Assembly (NCBI GenBank): GCA_018262455.1
Contig: JAGSPR010000174.1
Coordinates: forward strand, 1 to 14,358
Reading direction: 5' to 3'
DNA: 14,358 bases
Source of the DNA: Deltaproteobacteria bacterium
GTDB lineage: Bacteria; Myxococcota; Polyangia; Haliangiales; Haliangiaceae
This document shows positions 9,303 to 14,358 of this stretch, one piece after another (the stretch's first letter is position 1; every line of letters begins with the position of its first letter). The translations under genes and the position numbers were made by a program. The notes beneath the pieces are model-generated. The model was given only the letters and a program-made list of their open reading frames with translations. It made no database searches and was not told the DNA's origin.

Positions 9303-11333
9303 TCAGCGCAGCGCGGCCACCGCGGCTCGTCCGACCTCGGGGTCGCGATCGGACGCGAGGCCGACCAGCTCGGCCTCGATCACGCCGCGGCGCGGATCGT
9401 CACCAGGAATCGCGGCGAGCAGGCTCGCGCGGATCGCGACCTCGCGCGGGTTCCACCGCGAGGCGACCCACATGCGCGCGACCACACTCGCGGTCGGACG
9501 GCGACGCAGCTCGGCGAGCGCGGCGGAGGCATCGGTGGGATCGTCGTCGCGCTCGGCCGCCGCTACCGGCGAGATCTTCGCGCGGCGCTGCGCGAGTGCA
9601 TCGGCCTGCTCGGTGCGGCCGAGCGCGCGGCTGGCGTCGATCGCCACGGCGAGCGCATCGTCGAGTAGATCCTGCCCCGCGAGATCGATCGCGCTCCGTG
9701 CGGCCTCCAGGGCATGCTGATGCCGACCGACGCGCTCGAGCGTGCGGGCGAGCCCGATCCACACGATCGCGGGATCCCCCCATGCGGCCGCGGCGGTCGT
9801 CCCGATGATGATCGCGGCGTCGGGATCGTTGGCACGCGCCATCGCCTCGGCGAGGCCGCGCAGGTGCAGGGGCTCGGGGCTAGCGTCGACCGCGGCTTGC
9901 CACGCGACGCGCGCACGGCCCGGATCCCCGAGCGCGTCGAACAAGGCTCCGAACGCCGCCCTGGCGGCCGCCGCGTCCTCGGCCTCCGCGATCACGTCGA
10001 GTGCGAGCCGGTCACCGATCGCTGGATCGCGCAGGTAGCCGTCGACGACCCGGCGGAGCGCGGCAGCATCGGGGCCGTACACGATCCGCGCGCGGACGTG
10101 GTCGACCACGGCCGTCGCGAACGCGCCCGCGGTCCGATCCGCGGCGGGGGGGGCGACGATGCGCAGGATCGCGCGGCCATCCTCGGTGTCGACGGCCGGG
10201 CCAAGGGCCGCGCGGACCTCGACATCGGAGGCGCCCCGGAGCGCACGCGCGGCCGCGACGACGAGCCGGGCCGCCGGCGTGAGATCGGCGGCGTTGACGT
10301 CGCCCGGATCGCCCCGCCCTGAGATCCGGGCGAACGCGGCGCGAAACGCTGGCGCGATCGCCGACGTGGCGATCGCGGGCAGCTCGACGCGGGCGGCGAA
10401 TGCGGCTCCCCACCCCACCTCGCCATGGAGCGCCTGGGTCAGCGTGATCGAGAGCCAGGCCACCGCGTCGGCCGGGGTCGTGGCCCGGACCGGCGGTGCG
10501 TGGAGCAAGGCGGTGACCGCGGCGGCGTCGGAGATGACCTCGGCCGGCGTGCACCGGGCGCTCGCGAACCGGCAGCGCTGCGGGCCGACGAGATCGCTCG
10601 CGGGTGGCGGCGCGGCATCCACCGGCGTCCACCACGCACGGGCGGCCAGGTACAGCGAGGCGAGCGGCTCGTCGCGTGGGGATGGCGTCGCGTCGTGCCA
10701 TGCCCGGAGCTCCTCCCATGCAGCCCGACGCGCACCGACGGTCCATGCATAACGGCCCAGTGCCCCTCGCTGCGCCGGCGTCGCCGTGACACTGGCGCCG
10801 CGCCAGGCTGCGTCGCCGAGCGGGGTCGACGCCAGCTCGAGCAGCGTGCGCTTCGCGGCGGCGCGCTCGGCCGCGTCGATGTGCCGGAGCTGCGCGATCG
10901 CGCCCACGAGCTTGGCCCGCGCAAGCTCGCTGTCCGAGACCTTCGCACCCAGCTGCCGTGCGCGTGCGAGGTCCGCGTGGGCCGACAGCGCGCCGCGCTC
11001 GAGCCGGGCCCGTCCCCGTGCCGCGATCAGCCGGGCGAGCCGTGCGCGGTCGTCGTCGTGCCACCGCGTCCCGAGCGGTCCGCCGGTCGTGATCACGAGC
11101 TCGAGCTGCTCGATCGCATCGCTCGGGCGGCCGAGGCGATCGTCGAGGGCCGCGAGCGCGAGTCGCGCACCGAGATCCGTCGGGTCGGTCACCACCCGGA
11201 GCTCGAGCGCGTGGCGCGCCTCGACAGGTCCCCGTGCGGTCACGAGCGCCGCGAGGTCGATCCGCGCCGGCGCACGCACGCCGCAGCTCGCAACGGCGAG
11301 CCCCAGCGCGAGCACGAACCGACTCCGGCGCAC
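9303..11333 (-). CDS. Large lipoprotein with TPR-like helical repeats
   Basis: A 676-residue predicted lipoprotein. The N-terminus VRRSRFVLALGLAVASC has positive charge, a hydrophobic core and a lipobox (VASC) with Cys17 as the likely lipidation site, so it should be anchored in the inner or outer membrane. Behind it are Ala/Arg-rich helix pairs, with TPR-like character at about 33-115 (LAALDDRLGRPSDAIEQLEL) and 458-587 (TLERVGRHQHALEAARSAI). It ends with a HEAT-like piece (SDRDPEVGRAAVAAL) at the last residues. No enzyme motif is visible; a scaffold or protein-binding role is inferred from the repeats. GTG 11333 is chosen because it places the signal sequence at the N-terminus. GTG 11381 is possible, and an open frame back to 11552 overlaps the upstream gene. 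It lies 56 bases after the metalloprotease-like gene, probably in one operon. Confidence 0.72.
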   Translation of the reverse strand: MRRSRFVLALGLAVASCGVRAPARIDLAALVTARGPVEARHALELRVVTDPTDLGARLALAALDDRLGRPSDAIEQLELVITTGGPLGTRWHDDDRARLARLIAARGRARLERGALSAHADLARARQLGAKVSDSELARAKLVGAIAQLRHIDAAERAAAKRTLLELASTPLGDAAWRGASVTATPAQRGALGRYAWTVGARRAAWEELRAWHDATPSPRDEPLASLYLAARAWWTPVDAAPPPASDLVGPQRCRFASARCTPAEVISDAAAVTALLHAPPVRATTPADAVAWLSITLTQALHGEVGWGAAFAARVELPAIATSAIAPAFRAAFARISGRGDPGDVNAADLTPAARLVVAAARALRGASDVEVRAALGPAVDTEDGRAILRIVAPPAADRTAGAFATAVVDHVRARIVYGPDAAALRRVVDGYLRDPAIGDRLALDVIAEAEDAAAARAAFGALFDALGDPGRARVAWQAAVDASPEPLHLRGLAEAMARANDPDAAIIIGTTAAAAWGDPAIVWIGLARTLERVGRHQHALEAARSAIDLAGQDLLDDALAVAIDASRALGRTEQADALAQRRAKISPVAAAERDDDPTDASAALAELRRRPTASVVARMWVASRWNPREVAIRASLLAAIPGDDPRRGVIEAELVGLASDRDPEVGRAAVAALR

Positions 11334-11389
11334 GCCGCATCTTGGCCGTCCGCACGTCCCCGGGCAAACCCAACGTCTCACCGTTTCGG

Positions 11390-12442
11390 TCAGAGCACGG
11401 TGGACCGGTCGATCGCGGCCACCTCGCGGACGATCGCCGTCGCGAGCGCGCCAGGGCCTGGTCGCGGGCCGAGCTCGGACCACCAGCGCGCCGCGAGCTG
11501 CTCGGCCTGAACATAGGCGGCCTGCGCCCCCGGGTCGTGCCATAGCGCCCACGGCGGGCGCTCGGAGGGCAACGCAGGCGCTCCGGCACGGCGCTCGACC
11601 GCATCGAGGGCCGCCGCGACGACTGCACGGCGCTCACGGGCCAGTGCCGCGAGCGGACTGTGCCAGGCCGGCTCGAGATCGTCGGCCACTTCGAGCGCCC
11701 GTGCGACGTAGGCGGCGACGGCTTCGTCGACCACGCGTGGCAACGCGACCGACACGACCAGCGCGGCGACCGCATGCCCGAGCTCGTGCAGCACCTCGAA
11801 CCGCGCCGCCGGGGTGTCGACCGTCCGCGGCACGATCGCGGTGACCTCGCGACCTGGCTCGACGATGAACGCGCGCGACCTGGCCCCCGCGATGCCGCCC
11901 GCGAACCGCAGCGTGCCGCGCGCACCGTGACGAGCCGCGAGCGCCTGCCAGGCCCGCTCGATCGCCGCGACATCGAGCCGTTCGCCCCGCGCATGCCAGC
12001 CTTCGAGCGGCGGCGGCACGGCTGGCGCCGAAGCCGCGACCCCGGCGGATCCGTGCAGGCGATGCACGAGCTCGACGAACCCGAGCCCGAGCCGGGTCTG
12101 CGCCGCAAGGTCACGCGCGGTGGCGAGCCTCTCGAGTCCTTGCCACGTGGCCTCGCCGGCACGGGCGTTCGCGACCTGCGCATCGTCGTCGATCGCGATC
12201 GGGATGAGCAGCCGCATCGTCGCCAGCGCGCGATCGGCCAGCTCGGGGTGGACGAGTGCACGGCGCGCGCTCGCGAGCGAGCCCGGACGGCGCGCCGCCC
12301 CGGGTGCCGGGGGTGGCGCCATGCCGAGGCTGTGGGCCCGTGCGAACGCGCGGACGTGTCCGGGCAGCTCGGCCGCGAGCTCCGCCTCCAGCCGATCGAG
12401 CGCGAGCTCTGCCTCGAGCAGATCGCAGGGGGCCTCGCCCAT
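11390..12442 (-). CDS. Putative HELGH zinc metallopeptidase
   Basis: I do not recognise a named family for this 350-residue protein. It has a clear HExxH zinc-protease motif, FEVLHELGHAVAAL (215-228: His219, Glu220, His223), and DEAVAAYVARA starting 16 residues later, where Glu240 could be the third ligand, as in gluzincins. The preceding region (185-210) looks like the beta strands that usually lead into such an active-site helix. The N-terminal 120 residues are helical and Ala/Leu-rich, starting with an acidic coiled-coil-like stretch (7-27). There is no signal peptide or membrane helix, so a cytoplasmic location is implied unless it is exported with a partner. ATG 12442 follows the uracil-DNA glycosylase stop by two bases, and a TPR-like lipoprotein gene follows. 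The operon does not itself reveal a substrate. Confidence 0.7.
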   Translation of the reverse strand: MGEAPCDLLEAELALDRLEAELAAELPGHVRAFARAHSLGMAPPPAPGAARRPGSLASARRALVHPELADRALATMRLLIPIAIDDDAQVANARAGEATWQGLERLATARDLAAQTRLGLGFVELVHRLHGSAGVAASAPAVPPPLEGWHARGERLDVAAIERAWQALAARHGARGTLRFAGGIAGARSRAFIVEPGREVTAIVPRTVDTPAARFEVLHELGHAVAALVVSVALPRVVDEAVAAYVARALEVADDLEPAWHSPLAALARERRAVVAAALDAVERRAGAPALPSERPPWALWHDPGAQAAYVQAEQLAARWWSELGPRPGPGALATAIVREVAAIDRSTVL

Positions 12443-12444
12443 GA

Positions 12445-13242
12445 TCAGCGGGTGGCGTTCGGCGGACGGATCCCGAGCCGGGAAAGCTCTGCCATCACGA
12501 GCTTGAGATCACTCCACGTGTCGCGCTTGCGGTCGGGCTCGCGCAGCAGGTACGCGGGGTGGAACGTCGGCATGACCTTCGTGCCGTGGCGATCGTGAAA
12601 CCGACCGCGCAGGGTGCTGATCGGCGCGTCGATGCCGAGCAGCGTGTTCGTCGAGGGTCGCCCGAGCGCCACGATCACGCGCGGCGCGATCACGGCGATC
12701 TTCTGCTGGAGGAACGGCATGCACGACGCGATCTCGTCGGGCTGCGGGTTGCGGTTATTCGGCGGCCGGCACATCAGGATGTTCGCGATGTAGATGCTGT
12801 CGCGTGTCCAGCCCATCGCCTCGATCATCTTGTCCAGCAGCTCGCCGGCCGGGCCGACGAACGGCTCGCCGCGCCGATCCTCGTGCTCGCCCGGCGCTTC
12901 GCCGATGAACATCAGCGGCGCATCCTCCGCACCCGCGCCGAACACGATCGACTTGCGGCTCGTGTGGAGGTTGCATCGCGTGCACTCGCCCAGCTCGCTG
13001 CGCACCTGCGCGAGCGTGCGGCGGCCGAGCGCGGCCGGCGGCGACTCGTCGAACCCGACGTCCGGCTGGGTCGACGGCAGGCGCGCCGTCGGTGCACCGG
13101 GGGCTGCCCAGTCGCCGAGCGCGATGTGGCGCTGGACCTGACCGCGGAGCTGACGCGTCAGCGCCAGGAGCTCATCGAGCGGGTCCACTTCGGTCGCATC
13201 CGAGCTCCGGTCCTCGATCGCCGGGTCCGGCGTGCTATCCAT
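12445..13242 (-). CDS. Family 4 (4Fe-4S) uracil-DNA glycosylase
   Basis: Removes uracil from DNA as the first step of base excision repair. The 265-residue product has, after an 80-residue acidic N-terminal extension, the cysteine pair CTRC (C87, C90) and motif 1 GEAPG (114-118) with [13 protein letters not shown] (125-137). Next are [13 protein letters not shown] (158-170) and C174, giving four cysteines with family 4 iron-sulfur spacing. Motif HPAYLLR is at 228-234. Family 4 enzymes are about 200 residues, so the extra length is N-terminal; such extensions occur in related proteins. ATG 13242 has AGGAG only one base upstream, which is too close to be useful. GTG 13188 (residue 19) is an alternative start. 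It heads the minus-strand operon; its start codon is 9 bases from that of the divergent lipoprotein gene. Confidence 0.9.
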   Translation of the reverse strand: MDSTPDPAIEDRSSDATEVDPLDELLALTRQLRGQVQRHIALGDWAAPGAPTARLPSTQPDVGFDESPPAALGRRTLAQVRSELGECTRCNLHTSRKSIVFGAGAEDAPLMFIGEAPGEHEDRRGEPFVGPAGELLDKMIEAMGWTRDSIYIANILMCRPPNNRNPQPDEIASCMPFLQQKIAVIAPRVIVALGRPSTNTLLGIDAPISTLRGRFHDRHGTKVMPTFHPAYLLREPDRKRDTWSDLKLVMAELSRLGIRPPNATR

Positions 13243-13251
13243 GCTCCTGGT

Positions 13252-13731
13252 ATGCCATCACCGGCCCGGTTGACTCAACTGCTCGTGATCGGCCTCGCGA
13301 TCGCTGGTTGTCACAAGGGCCCCAGCGTGCCCTCGGGCGACATCGTCGCGACCTTGACGGCGACCTCCGCGGACGACCGCGCCTTCGATCCGACGAGCCT
13401 GCGAGGCAAGCCGACGCTCGTGCTGTTTGCGAGCCCGACCTGCCCGCACTGCACGAAGGAGCTGCCGATCGCGCAGGCTGCCGCGCACGCCGAGGACGCG
13501 AACATCGTCGCGATCTTCGTATCGGGTGCGAAGAAGCATGCGTCGTCGGTGACGAAGTCCGTCGGCTTCAGCGCGCCGGTGCTGGTCGATGACGGCACGC
13601 TGCTCAAGCGCTACGAGATCAAGGCCGTGCCCTACGTGCTCGTGCTCGGGCCTGATGGCCACGCGCGCAATGCGTTCCGCGGCGAGCAAGACGAGGCGAC
13701 CTTGCGCAACGCGCTGGCCGACGCCCGCTGA
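13252..13731 (+). CDS. Thioredoxin-fold lipoprotein (TlpA/redoxin-like)
   Basis: A probable thiol-disulfide oxidoreductase outside the cytoplasm. The 159-residue product opens with [20 protein letters not shown], a lipoprotein signal with lipobox IAGC (Cys20). The mature part is a thioredoxin fold: [12 protein letters not shown] (50-61), the redox centre CPHC (64-67) and a conserved cis-proline in AVPYVLV (125-131, Pro127), followed by [13 protein letters not shown] redoxin/TlpA-like role in disulfide reduction or haem-protein maturation is typical of the family. The partner cannot be named, as no cytochrome maturation genes are near. ATG 13252 is chosen for the signal peptide; the frame is open further upstream but only opposite the uracil-DNA glycosylase gene. 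It is divergent from that gene and convergent with the next. Confidence 0.85.
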   Translation: MPSPARLTQLLVIGLAIAGCHKGPSVPSGDIVATLTATSADDRAFDPTSLRGKPTLVLFASPTCPHCTKELPIAQAAAHAEDANIVAIFVSGAKKHASSVTKSVGFSAPVLVDDGTLLKRYEIKAVPYVLVLGPDGHARNAFRGEQDEATLRNALADAR

Positions 13732-13732
13732 G

Positions 13733-13758
13733 CGCGCCCCTGATCGGGCCGAGGCGCG
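13733..13758. terminator. GC-rich hairpin between convergent genes (weak candidate)
   Basis: CGCGCC at 13733-13738 can pair with GGCGCG at 13753-13758 across a 14-base loop. It occupies the 30-base gap between the convergent stops at 13731 and 13762. It could end transcription from both sides, but it lacks a T tract and in this base composition may be chance. Confidence 0.3.
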
Positions 13759-13761
13759 GGA

Positions 13762-14325
13762 TCACTGCTCGGGGTCGGTCATCGTCGGCTGCTTGGCATC
13801 TGCACCCGGGCCGAACGAGAGATAGGCGTAGTGCATGCCATCTGCCTCGGCCTGCGAGCGCAGGGTAGCTTCGCGTGCATCCTTCGGGTTCTTGAACGAG
13901 ATGCGGACCTCGATCCCCGCGCCCTGCGCGGGATGCTTCTTCGAGCCGCGTGAGGCCCGGACCGGGCGCGCGACCATGCCGGCGATCGGGCTGTCGAAGA
14001 ACCGCGTGTCGACCTGGCGCCACGTGTTGGCCGCGAGACGGGTCAGCGTCAGGCGCACCACGAGCGTCGTACCTTCGAGCTGCTGCGAGACCTCGAACGG
14101 GGCGACCGACTGGAAGAACACCTGGGCGCCACCCTCCTTCGCTTCGAACCCGATCCAGGTCAGGGTCCCCTTGGGGGGCGGGCGCTTGGGGCGCGCGGGC
14201 TTCGCCGCAGGATCCGGCTTCTGGCCGGGCGCGACTCCCCCGTACTCACCCTCTCGGTGCGGACCGTTATCGGCGGAGGCCGGACCCGCGCTGGCAAGGA
14301 TCATCAGGAGAAGCGCACGACGCAT
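13762..14325 (-). CDS. Secreted beta-rich protein, possibly AMIN-like
   Basis: A 187-residue protein with a signal peptide (MRRALLLMILASAGPASA, cleavage after about residue 18), so it is exported. Next is a flexible Pro/Lys-rich linker (33-52, including KPARPKRPPPKG). A domain of alternating beta strands follows (53-172: TLTWIGFEA, AQVFFQSVA, TTLVVRLTL, GIEVRISF and HYAYLSF). The pattern of a hydrophobic strand, a 'property of X in surface' strand and VVRLTL recalls AMIN domains, which bind cell envelope components in secretion and cell-wall proteins, but the match is weak and by eye. No catalytic motif and no lipobox. ATG 14325 gives the signal peptide directly; no clear Shine-Dalgarno is seen. 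What lies upstream is outside the window, so any operon partner is unknown. Confidence 0.72.
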   Translation of the reverse strand: MRRALLLMILASAGPASADNGPHREGEYGGVAPGQKPDPAAKPARPKRPPPKGTLTWIGFEAKEGGAQVFFQSVAPFEVSQQLEGTTLVVRLTLTRLAANTWRQVDTRFFDSPIAGMVARPVRASRGSKKHPAQGAGIEVRISFKNPKDAREATLRSQAEADGMHYAYLSFGPGADAKQPTMTDPEQ

Positions 14326-14358
14326 GGCAAGATCGTACGGGGGACCCGAGTCCCGCGC

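Noticed and set aside
11334..11552. Extension of the lipoprotein upstream to 11552
   Set aside because: It would bury the signal peptide and lipobox inside the protein and overlap the metallopeptidase-like gene.
10012..12261. 749-residue minus-strand open frame in another phase
   Set aside because: Extremely Arg/Ser/Pro-rich and runs through the boundary between two supported genes; a high-GC frame shadow.
14341..14354. Small inverted repeat GGGAC / GTCCC upstream of the secreted protein gene
   Set aside because: Only five base pairs, at the window edge, and common by chance at this GC content.

Overview
The window is very GC-rich (roughly 70% by eye) and packed with genes. Ile and other codons end mostly in G/C, and gaps between genes are short. 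Gene content and order suggest a deltaproteobacterial-type genome, most likely Myxococcota. The clues are a tilS-ftsH-folP-cdaA cluster, a DUF6178-like protein, a MopE-type metal-binding motif, lipoproteins and a family 4 uracil-DNA glycosylase. This placement is inference, as there is no rRNA or other marker here. I see no tRNA, CRISPR array, insertion sequence or prophage, and no gene-free stretch over 300 bases.

Region 1 (1-4739, minus strand) is a housekeeping cluster read right to left: tilS (tRNA-Ile lysidine synthetase), ftsH (membrane AAA+ zinc protease), folP (dihydropteroate synthase) and cdaA (membrane diadenylate cyclase, cut by the window edge). A strong intrinsic terminator has the tilS stop codon in its loop and separates tilS from ftsH. 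The ftsH locus is broken: its ATPase and HEAGH part and its C-terminal part lie in different frames, and about 46 codons that normally carry the third zinc ligand are missing at 2033-2047. This is either a real deletion or an assembly error.

Region 2 (4822-9262, plus strand) holds three tightly spaced genes: a DUF6178-like protein; a 766-residue protein with about seven membrane helices, a MopE-like metal-binding linker and an alkaline phosphatase/sulfatase-superfamily domain; and a Nudix hydrolase whose GTG start overlaps the preceding stop by one base.

Region 3 (9303-13242, minus strand) is a probable operon of a family 4 uracil-DNA glycosylase, a protein with a HELGH zinc-protease motif, and a large lipoprotein with TPR-like helical repeats. 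Divergent from it, with start codons only 9 bases apart, is a thioredoxin-fold lipoprotein (13252-13731). A convergent gene for a small secreted beta-rich protein (13762-14325) closes the window.

The palindrome CGATCG occurs about fifty times by eye, roughly ten times the composition-based expectation. Apart from the DHPS, TilS, CdaA, FtsH, UDG and Nudix calls, functions are domain-level only. No clearly new defence or mobile system is visible. The most unusual items are the broken ftsH, the metal-linker phosphatase/sulfatase-like membrane protein and the metalloprotease/lipoprotein pair.
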